Shown piece after piece: positions 32,366 through 41,434 of a stretch of 64,000 nt of DNA. Origin of the DNA: Hymenobacter telluris (lineage in GTDB: Bacteria > Bacteroidota > Bacteroidia > Cytophagales > Hymenobacteraceae); the NCBI RefSeq assembly GCF_017313265.1, contig NZ_JAFLQZ010000023.1, positions 1 to 64,000 on the forward strand, written 5' to 3'. Positions within the stretch are counted from its first letter, which is position 1, and each line of letters starts with the position of its first letter. The translations under genes and the position numbers were made by a program. The notes below the pieces were generated by a model, which was not told the DNA's origin, did not search any database, and worked only from the letters and a program-made list of their open reading frames with translations.

Positions 32366-32456
32366 CTCCCTGTCCTTTTGCGTGTAAGCGAAGCTGCTTG
32401 ATGCCCTTGAGGTGCTGCTTTGCCTGTTTTTCCATATTCCAACCAGCTTATTAATC

Positions 32457-32753
32457 ATGGAACAAAGCCAGAAATTAACCGTCTGGGACCGGCTGAAAAT
32501 GCCGACGCCCCGCTTCTTCCGCCGGGTGCGCGCCATTGGGGCCGCCTTAGGAGCCCTGGGCATGGTGCTTACAACCACGCAGGTGCCCTTGCCGGCCATT
32601 ATCATCACTATTGGCAGCTACCTGATTTTGGCGGGCTCCGTAGCAGCGGCTATTTCTTCGGTGGCGGTGGAACCGGAAATGGGTACGCCTCCCCCACCCG
32701 CTACCCGATCTACTGCCCAACAGCAACTATCAGGCCCCGCAGCCACAGAGTAA
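32457..32753 (+). CDS. Small holin-like membrane protein, phage-like
   Basis: This 98-aa protein begins MEQSQKLTVWDRLKMPTPRF, then a basic segment and two membrane helices (AIGAALGALGMVLTTT, AIIITIGSYLILAGSVAAAI), then a Pro/Ala-rich hydrophilic tail. The 'FFRRVRAIGAALGALGMVL' layout recalls the small membrane proteins seen in Bacteroidota phage lysis regions. This is a similarity of layout only. It lies 91 bases after the coiled-coil gene and 182 bases before the S24 repressor start, all in the same direction. Confidence 0.55.
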   Translation: MEQSQKLTVWDRLKMPTPRFFRRVRAIGAALGALGMVLTTTQVPLPAIIITIGSYLILAGSVAAAISSVAVEPEMGTPPPPATRSTAQQQLSGPAATE

Positions 32754-32862
32754 CGAGTTCCATCTTTGCTTGTATTGGCGTACTTCTACTTGCTTCTGTT
32801 GGCTCCTTAGCTTGTTACTTCGGCTGTTTTTGCCAACTCGCTTCAACTTTTCCCTTGCTTGT

Positions 32863-32881
32863 AAGTACAAATGTTGTACTT
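32863..32881. promoter_or_regulatory. Perfect palindromic operator in front of the S24 repressor
   Basis: AAGTACAA-ATG-TTGTACTT is a perfect 8+8 inverted repeat, 55 bases before the repressor start. Nearby TACTTCTACTTGC and TTGTTACTTCG resemble half-sites. CI/S24 repressors bind such palindromes, so autoregulation is the simplest reading. Confidence 0.6.
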
Positions 32882-32935
32882 GCTTACGGCTACGCCTCCT
32901 TATCTTCCATACTCTGCTTACAACAAAACACACCG

Positions 32936-33802
32936 ATGGAATTGCACGAACGATTTGCTGCCTTTTTAGCCGACAAAGCCATTACCGTTAACCAACTAGC
33001 CAAGGAACTGGATTATGACCGGCCGGAAAAGTTGTATTCCATTCTTCGGCAGCGCAACAAACCCAGCTACGAAACCCTCCTGACGCTGCTTACCCGCTAC
33101 CCCGAACTCAGCGCCGAATGGCTGATCAGGGGCCAGGGCCCGATGTACACCACCCCTATTACAACAGATACTGCGGTAACCGTAGAAACCACCACCCACC
33201 TGCCCTTGCGCACCGACAATGGCCGCACATTGGTAGTAACCACCGATACCACTGGCAAGGAAAACATGTCGTTGGTGCCTATTCCGGCGCAGGCGGGCTA
33301 CAGCCGGCAGTTCAGCGACCCATCATTTGTTGAAGACCTCGTGAAATTTACCATCCCCGGCTTCCCTATCCAGGGCGGGCGGGCTTTCGAGGTGGAAAGC
33401 GACAGTATGATGCCCATCATCCGGCACAAAGACATGGTGCTGTGCAGCTACGTAGATAAATGGACCAGCCTGGCCCCCGGCTACCCCTACGTGGTGGTGC
33501 TCGAAAACATGATTATGGTGAAGCGCATCAACGCCCCCATCCTGCACGCCAACGACACCGTGGAACTGCACTCCGACAACTCCCACTACCAAGTGCACCG
33601 CGTCCGGGCCGAGGACATCAAGGAAATCTGGCTGGTGCGCGGCATCCTCACCTCCCAGATTCCGGCCAACAACCGCGAAGTGCAGGACCGCCTCATTGAG
33701 ATGGTGGGCTTCATGACCAACAACACCGAACACCTGCAAATGATGACCATGGAAATGCTGCGCATGATTCGCGAAACGCAGTCGGTGGCGAAGGGGAAAT
33801 GA
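32936..33802 (+). CDS. LexA/CI-type S24-domain transcriptional repressor
   Basis: The 288-aa protein has an N-terminal helix-turn-helix (ITVNQLAKELDYDRPEKLYSIL, then SYETLLTLLTRYPELSAEWL, typical phage-CI layout). A linker follows, then an S24 peptidase-type domain: the catalytic Ser is in EVESDSMMPIIRHKD and the Lys in MIMVKRIN. The region ahead of Ser has the AG-like context AQAGYSRQF (Ala-Gly at the expected cleavage site). This would respond to RecA-coprotease induction during DNA damage. The start is ATG 32936. It is followed by an inverted repeat. Together with the two upstream genes it looks like a phage-derived regulatory unit. Confidence 0.9.
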   Translation: MELHERFAAFLADKAITVNQLAKELDYDRPEKLYSILRQRNKPSYETLLTLLTRYPELSAEWLIRGQGPMYTTPITTDTAVTVETTTHLPLRTDNGRTLVVTTDTTGKENMSLVPIPAQAGYSRQFSDPSFVEDLVKFTIPGFPIQGGRAFEVESDSMMPIIRHKDMVLCSYVDKWTSLAPGYPYVVVLENMIMVKRINAPILHANDTVELHSDNSHYQVHRVRAEDIKEIWLVRGILTSQIPANNREVQDRLIEMVGFMTNNTEHLQMMTMEMLRMIRETQSVAKGK

Positions 33803-33807
33803 GTAGT

Positions 33808-33857
33808 GAGTAGTAGGTAGTTGGTAATGAGACATTTCATCCTACTACCTACTACCC
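33808..33857. terminator. Imperfect inverted repeat between the repressor and M28 peptidase genes
   Basis: GAGTAGTAGGTAGTTGG (33808-33824) is complementary, with about three mismatches, to CCTACTACCTACTACCC (33841-33857), giving a 17-bp stem with a 16-base loop. It sits between two converging genes and can act as a bidirectional terminator or a small repeat. Confidence 0.55.
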
Positions 33858-33873
33858 AATACCTATTACTTCC

Positions 33874-35373
33874 TTACCGCTCTAGCTTGAAGCTGGGGTC
33901 TAGGGCGGGGCGCTGGGGTTGGTTGGCAACGGCCCAGCCAGTCAGGTAAATCCAGCGGGTGACGTTGGCTAGCTTGGCGATGTTGATACGTTCCGGCTCG
34001 TCTTTGGGCGTGTGGTAGTCCTGGTGCAGCAGCGTGGTGTAGCAGATGGCCGGGATACCGACGCGGGCGTACGAGAGGTGGTCGGAGCGGAAGTACCAGC
34101 CTTCGGGGTGCGTGGGCTTGTCCCACTCGGTGTCCAGCTTGAACTTGGGGCTGGCCTGGTTGGCGGCCAGGGCAATATTCACTAAGTCGGGCGAGTTACG
34201 GTGCGGCACTTGGGAGCCGAGCAGTGCCGCGCTGTCGGGGGCGTTGCGGCCCAGCATTTCGGCGTTCAGCACCGCCACAATAGCCTGTTTGGGTACCGTG
34301 GGCGTGGCGGCGTAGTAGCGGGAACCCAGCAAACCCCGCTCCTCGGCCCCGTGGTACACAAACAGCACCGACCTTCGCCCTGGTTTCTGCACAAAGGCCC
34401 GCCCTACGGCCAGCAGCGCCGCGCAGCCGGTGGCGTTATCGTCGGCGCCGTTGTAGATGGAGTCGCCGGCTACGGGGGCGCGCACGCCGTCGTGGTCTTG
34501 GTGGGTGCTGAAGAGCACGTATTCGTTTTTCAGCTGCGCATCGGTGCCCGGCAGTTTGGCCACGATGTTCACCGAGGGGTAAGCAAACGTCTCAACCGCA
34601 AGGTTGGCCGTGAACTGCTGGCCGGCTTGCTGCGCCCAACTGGCATCGGTAGCCGGCAGCCACACCACCGGCCCTTGGCTGGCCGGAATCTTTACGTTGG
34701 CATCACCCGGCAGCCCGTAGCGGCCCCGCTCGAAAATATGGCTCCAATGCTCGTAGATGGCCTGCGCTTTAGCATCCGAAATAAACACCACGGCCACGGC
34801 ACCGGCTTTTAGCAGGTCAGCGGCCTGGTCGCGGAGCTTGGCAAACAGGTAGCGCCGGTAGCTGATACCGTCGGTAGGGGCGCCCGAAATCTGCAAGGCC
34901 ACGGCTTTGCCTTTGATGTCTACTTTGGCAACCTCGGCAGGCGTGGCCGTACCCACATACACCAGCGGCGCCGCCACGCTGGCATTGGTGGGCGCTACTA
35001 ATACGGCATCCTGATTTACACGCAACTGGTGCGTGCCAATGCGCAAGGTGCTGGCCGGGGTCAGGCGAGTACGCTGGATATGGAAGAACTGGAAGTAGGT
35101 ACCATCGTCGCCGGCGGGTTGCAGGCCGCTGGCGCGAAGCTGCTCGGCAATCCACACGGAAGCCCGCAGCTCGTCGAGCGTACCGCCCTCGCGCCCCCGG
35201 AAATGGTCACCACCAATGGCGAACAAGTCACGTTTCAGGTCCGCTTCGTTGATGGCAGTACGTTTGTCGCCGGTGAAAGGGCTGCGCTGGGCCACGGCGG
35301 AGTTGGTCAGCAGCAGCAGCAAAGCGCTTAGGCAGCCAGTGGCAACTAGCCGGGCAAGAGGTAGGAAGGGCAT
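33874..35373 (-). CDS. Secreted M28-family zinc aminopeptidase with PA-type insert
   Basis: The 499-aa product has a signal peptide (MPFLPLARLVATGCLSALLLLLTN region, ending AVAQ). The peptidase carries the M28 metal ligands His in FSTHQDHDG, Asp in YNGADDNATGCAALL, Glu-Glu in VYHGAEERGLLGS, Asp/Glu in LNAEMLGRN, and His in HQDYHTPKDEP. Between the first domain and the catalytic part, residues about 130-250 look like a PA (protease-associated) domain. M28 enzymes cleave N-terminal residues or modify peptides in the periplasm or outside. It starts at ATG 35373 and faces the repressor gene. Confidence 0.92.
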   Translation of the reverse strand: MPFLPLARLVATGCLSALLLLLTNSAVAQRSPFTGDKRTAINEADLKRDLFAIGGDHFRGREGGTLDELRASVWIAEQLRASGLQPAGDDGTYFQFFHIQRTRLTPASTLRIGTHQLRVNQDAVLVAPTNASVAAPLVYVGTATPAEVAKVDIKGKAVALQISGAPTDGISYRRYLFAKLRDQAADLLKAGAVAVVFISDAKAQAIYEHWSHIFERGRYGLPGDANVKIPASQGPVVWLPATDASWAQQAGQQFTANLAVETFAYPSVNIVAKLPGTDAQLKNEYVLFSTHQDHDGVRAPVAGDSIYNGADDNATGCAALLAVGRAFVQKPGRRSVLFVYHGAEERGLLGSRYYAATPTVPKQAIVAVLNAEMLGRNAPDSAALLGSQVPHRNSPDLVNIALAANQASPKFKLDTEWDKPTHPEGWYFRSDHLSYARVGIPAICYTTLLHQDYHTPKDEPERINIAKLANVTRWIYLTGWAVANQPQRPALDPSFKLER

Positions 35374-35438
35374 AAACTAAGGAGTAGATCTGCTTGTGAA
35401 GCAGGTGGGTTCATTATAAGTAACTCAGATAGGGCAGC

Positions 35439-36347
35439 TTACACTGCCACCTCTACCAGCACTGCCGTGGAACCGCCCTGGTCGTCGTCGGTGACGAGTA
35501 GCAGCTCGTAGCGGTTGGCGGCAATGCGGCGGCGGACAGCCACGCTTTCCACTTTGCCGTGGTAAGGCTGGTTGTCAGGCAGTTGGAGCTGCGCGAAAGA
35601 CACGGGCTTATCGGCCTGTTTTAAATCCAGCAGACCCACGAAGCTGCCCAGCACTTCGCCATCCAGCACGGCATCGGTGGTGTCTTCCACGGAAGCCGTT
35701 ACAAATAGCTCCTTTTCGTACACGCAGGCCCCCGAAAAGCCGGAGGGCTTGCCATTGATGGTCGGCAGCTGAAACCGAATCGGTTGTACGGTGGGCAACG
35801 TGGTAGTACGGTGCTGCAAATAGTCGAGGGTGGCGGCAAGGGGCAGCTGAAACACGAGGTTACCGGCCGTAGAGCCTACCGTACGCTGGAATAGCAGCAG
35901 TTCCGTAGCCGTAGCCGCCACGGCTTCCAGGTTCAGCGTCACGCCCGTTGGCAACGACTTCCGCAGATGGGCATACAGGCCGCTCAACGCAATAGGATAC
36001 ACTGTAGCGGCGCTGTGGTTACTGGTTGAAACAGGCACCCAAAAACCGTTTTCACGCGCCGCCGTAGCCCCCGAACCCAGCACCAGCAAGCCCGTTTCGC
36101 CGGTGGCTGTGGTGAGCACAGTCATGCTTTCCAGGTCGGCTTTGATGGCTTTTTCAATGCGCCCGGAGCTGAAATGGGCCGTTTCAAACAGCGTAAGCGG
36201 CTCCCCCGGCTTCAGGTCGGCAGCGCTGAAACGGTACAGGTACGGCGAATCGTCGCCGATGATGTACACCGTGTCGCCCACAATTTCCACCCCCGAAGCC
36301 GACGGCAGATTAGGCAAATCAAGCTGGCGAAGGATAGTGGCGTGCAT
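35439..36347 (-). CDS. DUF6929-like beta-propeller protein
   Basis: The 302-aa protein starts at MHATILRQLDLPNLPSASG, 60 bases inside the longest frame. It is composed of repeated beta blades (VEIVGDTVYIIGDDSPYLYRF, FVTASVEDTTDAVLDG, ESVAVRRRIAANRYELLLVTDDDQGG) and looks like a six- to seven-bladed propeller (phytase-like or DUF6929-like family in Bacteroidota). It has no signal peptide, so it is probably cytoplasmic. No catalytic residues are recognisable, and function is unknown. Confidence 0.75.
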   Translation of the reverse strand: MHATILRQLDLPNLPSASGVEIVGDTVYIIGDDSPYLYRFSAADLKPGEPLTLFETAHFSSGRIEKAIKADLESMTVLTTATGETGLLVLGSGATAARENGFWVPVSTSNHSAATVYPIALSGLYAHLRKSLPTGVTLNLEAVAATATELLLFQRTVGSTAGNLVFQLPLAATLDYLQHRTTTLPTVQPIRFQLPTINGKPSGFSGACVYEKELFVTASVEDTTDAVLDGEVLGSFVGLLDLKQADKPVSFAQLQLPDNQPYHGKVESVAVRRRIAANRYELLLVTDDDQGGSTAVLVEVAV

Positions 36348-36414
36348 GGGGTTTGATTGTTGAATAGTTGAAGTGCTGAATAGTTGAATTGCCAACGAGG
36401 CTGTCATCTTCTAT

Positions 36415-36526
36415 CTGTCATCCTGAGCTTGCGAAGGACCGTGTCACGATAGAACAATTGATAATTGATGTAGCAGCAACGGCCTGTTCTCATCTCATAA
36501 GGTCCTTCGCAAGCTCAGGATGACAG
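36415..36526. repeat. 26-bp perfect inverted repeat (dispersed element)
   Basis: Arms 36415-36440 and 36501-36526 are exact complements (core TCATCCTGAGCTTGCGAAGG). The same theme recurs at 60945-61035 and as a fragment near 49270, so this is a dispersed palindromic element of the kind common in Hymenobacter. It lies between the propeller and OmpA-like genes, flanked by the 'gttgaa' type repeats. Confidence 0.9.
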
Positions 36527-36566
36527 TTCCGTCAACAATTCAACAATCAGCAAGTCAACAATTAAC

Positions 36567-38615
36567 CTACTTCACAATCGTGAATTCTACGCGGCGGTTG
36601 AGGCGGCGGGTTTCCTCTTTGTCGTTGCTGGCGCGGGGGCGGGTTCCGCCGTAACCGACTACACTGATGCGGCTTTCGGGTACGCCGCGGGTGATGAGGT
36701 AGCGGCGCACCTCCCCTACCCGGTCTTCGGAGAGCTTCTGGTTGAGGTCGGCGTTGCCCTGGTTATCGGTGTGGCCTTCCAGCTGAATATTGACGGTGGG
36801 GTTGTCGGTGAGCGTGCGGGCCAGCCGGTTCAGCTCGGCGTACGAAGCGGGCAGCAGCGTGAACTTACCCTGCGCAAAAATCAGCGTGGGCAGCTCCAGG
36901 CTCGACCCCACGGCGGCGGGCACCAGCACCAAATCGAGGGTGCGGGAGCCGGCCATATTCACGGTGTCGGTGGCGGTGAGGAAGGTGGCATTGCTGCCCA
37001 TGACCCGGTAGCGGCCCGGCGGCAGCGTGAACTGGTAGGAGCCCGTGCCCGGCAAGCTGCGGGCGGTGGCGTTAAACACCAAATCGTTATCCAGGCGCAT
37101 CACCTTTACCTCGGCGGCCAGCGGCTGCTTGGTTTTGGCGTTAAGCACCCGGCCCGTGAGCAGCATGCGCGGCAGCGTGGCCGGAGACGCCACGGCCGCT
37201 ACCGGGGCTGCCGAATCGGGGGCGGCAGGCAGCACGTTGGTAGCCGTGCGGTAGATGTCGGCCGGACCGTTGGCAGTGCGCGACGACGAATAATAGGCCT
37301 GCTTGCCATCGGGCGAGAGGGTGAAATAAGCATCAAAACCAGGCCCGTTGATGGACGGCCCGAGGTTGCGCGGCACGCTCCAATGCGTCCAGGATTCATC
37401 GAGGCGGGTGCTGGTGAAAATATCCACGCTGCCGTAGCCGGCGTGACCATAGGAGCTGAAGTACAGCGTTTTGCCATCGGGAGCCAGCCAGGGCGCAAAA
37501 TCGAAGCCCGGCGAGTTGACCACGCTGCCCAGGCTGCGCGGCTCGCTCCAGCTACCATCGGGCGCGGGCGTGCTCACGTAGAGGTCGTTGCCGCCTTCGG
37601 TGTCGCTGCGTTCCAGGGAAAGCAGCAGCACTTTTTCGTCGGGCGTCATGAAAAACGTGGTAGCCGGCCCCGAAGAATAGTAGCTTTTGATAGTCATGGG
37701 TACCGGCCGCGGACCTTTGCTGGCCGTACGCGCCACCTCCGATACGCCTTCGTCGCGGAAGCTGCCGTCTCGCTCGTAGGTGCCGCGCACCAGCAGCTTG
37801 CTGCCCTGCGGGCCTACTACGGCCATTACGCCGTTGTGCTGGGGGGTATTGAGAGCATCGAAGCGCGTAGGGGGCTCCCAGGTCTGGCCCTGGTCTTTGG
37901 ATGTGCTCACCCAGGCGTCGCCCGATTCGGTGTTGCCTTCGGTGTTACCGGCAAAGCGGGTGCGCGTGAGGTAGAGCGTGGTGCCATCGGGGGTTAGCAC
38001 GGGGTGTAGCTCGTTGCCGCCGGTGTTGAGGCTGGCCATGGGAGTAGGCACTCCATAACCCGGCAGCGTAGCATCTACGTTGAGGCGCAGCTGAAACAGC
38101 CGCCACTGCTGCGTAGCCCGGTTCTGCGGATTCTGGAGTACGGCCGCCGTACCGTTGAACTTATCGGAATTGGCTACGCTGAGGCACTTTTCGTTGCCGC
38201 GTACTACCAGCTGCACGCTACCTACCGGGCCGCTTGGCACCAGCTTCCACTGCTGATAAAAGCTACCCGACCACGGCCGCTGCACCAGCGGAGCGTTTTC
38301 GTCGGGCTTATCTACGGTCAGGCATTTGCCGCTGTGCCGGGCCTCAATGCGGTAATACTCGCCGCCGGGCACTACCGGCACGAAGCGCCACTGCTGGCTG
38401 GCCGGGTGCGTAAACTCCCACTGCACGATGGCCGCTCCGGCTTCCTGCGAGCCACCCCGCACATCGAGGGAGCGGCCACTGCTGCGGGCTATAATGCCGT
38501 ACCAGCCATTGGCATCGGGCGTGGGCGCCGACGGTTGTGCCCACAGGGGCGCGGTGGCAAGCAATAACAACAGGGAAAGCAGGGAAACTCGAAAACGGAA
38601 TGGCAACATGGGCAA
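36567..38615 (-). CDS. Secreted ricin-PD40-OmpA fusion protein
   Basis: The 682-aa product has a signal peptide ending about ATAPLWAQ. Residues about 35-185 are a ricin-type beta-trefoil (three QQW repeats: ASQQWRF, YQQWKLVP, ATQQWRLF). Residues about 200-460 carry WD40-like PD40 strands (LAPDGKTLYFSS, TLSPDGKQAYYSS). A carboxypeptidase-regulatory-like domain follows (LLTGRVLNAKTKQPLAAEVK). The C-terminus is an OmpA peptidoglycan-binding domain (IQLEGHTDNQGNADLNQKLS, then RVGEVRRYLITRGV and RLNRRVEFTIVK). A lectin-like outer end and a cell-wall-anchored inner end suggest an outer-membrane or periplasmic scaffold with sugar-binding role. The four-module order is unusual. Confidence 0.92.
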   Translation of the reverse strand: MPMLPFRFRVSLLSLLLLLATAPLWAQPSAPTPDANGWYGIIARSSGRSLDVRGGSQEAGAAIVQWEFTHPASQQWRFVPVVPGGEYYRIEARHSGKCLTVDKPDENAPLVQRPWSGSFYQQWKLVPSGPVGSVQLVVRGNEKCLSVANSDKFNGTAAVLQNPQNRATQQWRLFQLRLNVDATLPGYGVPTPMASLNTGGNELHPVLTPDGTTLYLTRTRFAGNTEGNTESGDAWVSTSKDQGQTWEPPTRFDALNTPQHNGVMAVVGPQGSKLLVRGTYERDGSFRDEGVSEVARTASKGPRPVPMTIKSYYSSGPATTFFMTPDEKVLLLSLERSDTEGGNDLYVSTPAPDGSWSEPRSLGSVVNSPGFDFAPWLAPDGKTLYFSSYGHAGYGSVDIFTSTRLDESWTHWSVPRNLGPSINGPGFDAYFTLSPDGKQAYYSSSRTANGPADIYRTATNVLPAAPDSAAPVAAVASPATLPRMLLTGRVLNAKTKQPLAAEVKVMRLDNDLVFNATARSLPGTGSYQFTLPPGRYRVMGSNATFLTATDTVNMAGSRTLDLVLVPAAVGSSLELPTLIFAQGKFTLLPASYAELNRLARTLTDNPTVNIQLEGHTDNQGNADLNQKLSEDRVGEVRRYLITRGVPESRISVVGYGGTRPRASNDKEETRRLNRRVEFTIVK

Positions 38616-38733
38616 CTAAACGCAGAGGTTGACCTGCAAGTTAGCTGAAACCACAGCGGCCTGCTAAGCGAAGCGCCGCGCCTCTCAATGAGAAACGCGG
38701 CGCATAGCATCAAAAAAGCAAGTTCGGAACCGT

Positions 38734-38928
38734 CTACTGAGGGTTGTGAATGTACTTGAAACGAACGAAACGGTCGTTTTCGTAGATGGCAGTGAAATGG
38801 CCGCTGCTCTGGGTTTTCACTTCTTGCTGCTTGCGCTCAGCTTTGGTAGTAGCCATGGGAACCGCCGGATAAGAACCGGGAGTTGTGCCCGGCACGTGTA
38901 CAATGAAGGAGAGAATTTTAGAGGGCAT
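38734..38928 (-). CDS. Small cytoplasmic protein of unknown function (64 aa)
   Basis: I place the start at ATG 38928 (MPSKILSFIVHVPGTTPGSY), which removes an upstream hydrophobic, cysteine-bearing stretch. The 64-aa product is soluble and ends in FVRFKYIHNPQ. It carries charged patches TKAERKQQEVK and aromatic residues. Small proteins of this pattern are common in Hymenobacter but I know no family or role. It has no clear terminator but lies in an AT-rich neighbourhood. Confidence 0.55.
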   Translation of the reverse strand: MPSKILSFIVHVPGTTPGSYPAVPMATTKAERKQQEVKTQSSGHFTAIYENDRFVRFKYIHNPQ

Positions 38929-39000
38929 TGTTTGTTTTCGTTTAGGTAAACAGAAGTGGGAAGCGGAGCAATGGAAAAACCAAAGCAGATCAGGAAACAA

Positions 39001-39345
39001 AACTGGTTTCGAGCACTAAAAGTGCCGTTATTAACTCAAATGTAACGATGTTTCTATTTGATAGAATGATCCTAATGTATATTTTTTCACAAAAAAAATA
39101 AAATAGGTTATACTCGATACTCCTTGCTTCTTTCTATCGTCTAGTTTTTTTCATAGTAATACTGCATTCGTCTTGTTACAGTTACACTTCGTCGGAATAA
39201 TAACTATGTTCATAGACCTGAGCTAGTGGCGCGGTGCAACATAAGCAAGCACTGCCTTTGAACCTAACCTGCTATTAGCCAGTAAAAAGATTAGAGTGCA
39301 TACCGCCTCCATCATCTGATTTTCCACTGTTATTAATTTCCCACC
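39001..39345. other. AT-rich intergenic region without a gene
   Basis: No supported gene. The stretch contains a run of A at about 39092-39100 and T at about 39145-39151. It probably holds promoters of the small genes on either side. Confidence 0.5.
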
Positions 39346-39561
39346 ATGCGCAAAGGCACTACCGTTAGCTGGAAGTACGGCACTGGCACCGCCACCGGCA
39401 AAATCGAAGAAACCCACAAGGAATCTATTACCCGAACGCTCAAAGGCTCGGAAATTACCCGCAACGGTACCCCCGACAATCCGGCTTTCGTTATCGTGCA
39501 GGAAAACGGCGACCGAGTAATCAAGCTGCAAAGTGAAGTGAAAGAAGCTACCAAAAAGTAA
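39346..39561 (+). CDS. HVA1/Tudor-like (DUF2945) small protein
   Basis: The 71-aa product begins MRKGTTVSWKYGTGTATGKI, the hallmark of the hypervirulence-associated protein (DUF2945, Tudor-like barrel) family. A short beta barrel follows (ITRTLKGSEITRNGTPDN and PAFVIVQENGDRVIKLQSEV) and ends in Lys-rich KEATKK. The family binds unknown ligands and occurs in many bacteria and fungi. It is a single-gene unit with a strong terminator 22 bases after its stop. Confidence 0.9.
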   Translation: MRKGTTVSWKYGTGTATGKIEETHKESITRTLKGSEITRNGTPDNPAFVIVQENGDRVIKLQSEVKEATKK

Positions 39562-39582
39562 CAGCAGCTCCTTTTCAAACGC

Positions 39583-39620
39583 AAAAACTCCCCGCCAGCG
39601 GCTGCCGGCGGGGAGTTTTT
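39583..39620 (+). terminator. Terminator between the DUF2945 gene and the permease
   Basis: AAAAACTCCCCGCC pairs with GGCGGGGAGTTTTT (14 bp, loop about 10). Confidence 0.92.
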
Positions 39621-39643
39621 TATTGCTGTACTGCGCGTACTAC

Positions 39644-41226
39644 TTAGCGGTTCTTAGCGTCGGGCTCGATGAAGGCTTGCTCCTCCATTTCGGTGGGCAC
39701 CACCACAATGCCGCGTTGCAGCATGGAGTTGCGCTTGCCGTAGAGGAAGTACACCACGAAGCCCAGCAGCATCCAACCCAACGCCAGCTTCAGCGTGTTG
39801 GCGTCGAGGGCGGCAATCATGAGCAAGCAGATAGCCGCGCCCAGAATGGGTACCAGCGGGAAGCTGGCCGACGAGAGCGGGGAACGGAAAGGCCGGTGCT
39901 GGTCGGGGTCGGAGCGGCGCATAATCCACACGCCCAGGCTTACCAGCACGAAGGCCAGCAGGGTACCAAACGAGGTAAGGTCGCCGGCCAGTGAGCCGGG
40001 TACGAAAGCAGCAAACGCGCCCACAAACACCAACAGCACCAGGTTGGATTTGTAAGGCGTGTTGAATTTGGGGTGAAGCTCGGAAAACGCTTTTGGCATC
40101 AGGCCATCTTTAGCCATCGAGAAGAACACGCGGCTCTGGCCCATGAGCATCACCAGAATTACCGACGAGAAACCCAGCAGGATAGCCAACGTTACGGCCG
40201 TGCTCAGCCACTCATAGCCGGGCATGTGCGCCTTGATGGCGTACGTTACCGAGGCCTCGCCGCCCTTGGCGGGGTCGGCAAATTCGCGCCAGTTGGCTAC
40301 CCCCGTCAGCACGTGGCCGAACAGGATGTAAAGCACGGTGCACACAGCCAACGAGCCGAGAATACCGAGGGCATGTCGCGCTTGGGATTTTTGGCTTCCT
40401 GTGCGGCAGTACTCACGGCATCAAACCCGATGAAGGCAAAAAACACAATGGCCGCGCCGCCAAGTACGCCACCCCAGCCATGCTTGTTCCAGGCCGTGTA
40501 TTCGCGCACGATGGTACCCGCCGCGTTTTTCACGGGCTCGGCATTTTCCGGAATCAGATAGGGCGTGTGGTTGGCCGGGTTGATGAACTGCCAGCCTACA
40601 GCAATGAATACCAGCACGATGGCCACTTTCAGTACCACCACAATGGCGTTGAACATAGCCGACTCCTGCGTACCCTTGATGAGCAGCAACGACAGGGCCA
40701 CAATCACCAGCAGGGCCGGCAGGTTGATGAGGCCGTGCTCCGTAACCCCGTTCACTACCGCACTTTCGAAGGGCGAGTGGCTTAAATTGTACGGGACGCT
40801 GGTGCCAAAGACTTCCAGCAGCTTGTTGAGGTACTCGCTCCAGGCAATGGACACGGTGGCCGCGCCCAGCGCGTATTCCATAATCAGGGCCCAGCCAATC
40901 ACCCAGGCCACAAATTCGCCCATGGTGGTGTAGGCGTAGGTGTAGGCCGAGCCGGCAATGGGAATCATGGCGGCAAACTCGGCGTAGCACAAGCCGGCAA
41001 ACACGCAGCCGATGGCGGCCACAATGAAGGCCAACGTTACGCCCGGCCCGGAAGCCTGCGCGGCGGCCGCGGCGGTGCGCACAAACAAACCGGCCCCAAT
41101 GATGGCCCCAACACCCAGCGCCACGAGGTTGCCCGCGCCCAGCGTCCGTTTCAGGGTGCCATGCCCGGAAGAATTAGCTTCACCCAGCAGCTGAGCTAAG
41201 GGCTTTTTGGCGAAAATACTTGCCAT
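39644..41226 (-). pseudogene. APC-family amino-acid permease with a single-base frameshift
   Basis: The 5' part (40306-41226) encodes the first half of an amino-acid/polyamine permease, with GALFVRT-like GAIIGAGLFVRTAAAAAQ and helices AGLCYAEFAAMIPIAGSAY and AVVFFAFIGFDAVSTA. The 3' part (39644-40351) continues as LYILFGHVLTGVANW in another frame. At 40368/40369 the gene reads ATG CCC TC GGT where ATG CCC ATC GGT is expected, so one A (plus-strand T) is missing. Restoring it joins the two parts into about 527 residues, which is close to the family norm. Either the gene is dead or the read has a deletion error. It begins at ATG 41226. Confidence 0.85.
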
Positions 41227-41434
41227 ACGAATTAGTAAGATGGAGAGAGGATTGAGTTGATGATGTAGCAGGAAGGCGCAACGCGAAAGTGGCTGTCCGG
41301 CCCCGAATATAGGCGTTTATTGGATTCGTCCGCTTCTAGTGGGTGATTGTCCTACGCAGAGGCAAACCTGATTAAACCTTGCAGCCCCACGTTGCTCTAA
41401 CCGGCCAGAATCAACCCCACAGACACACCTTCTC

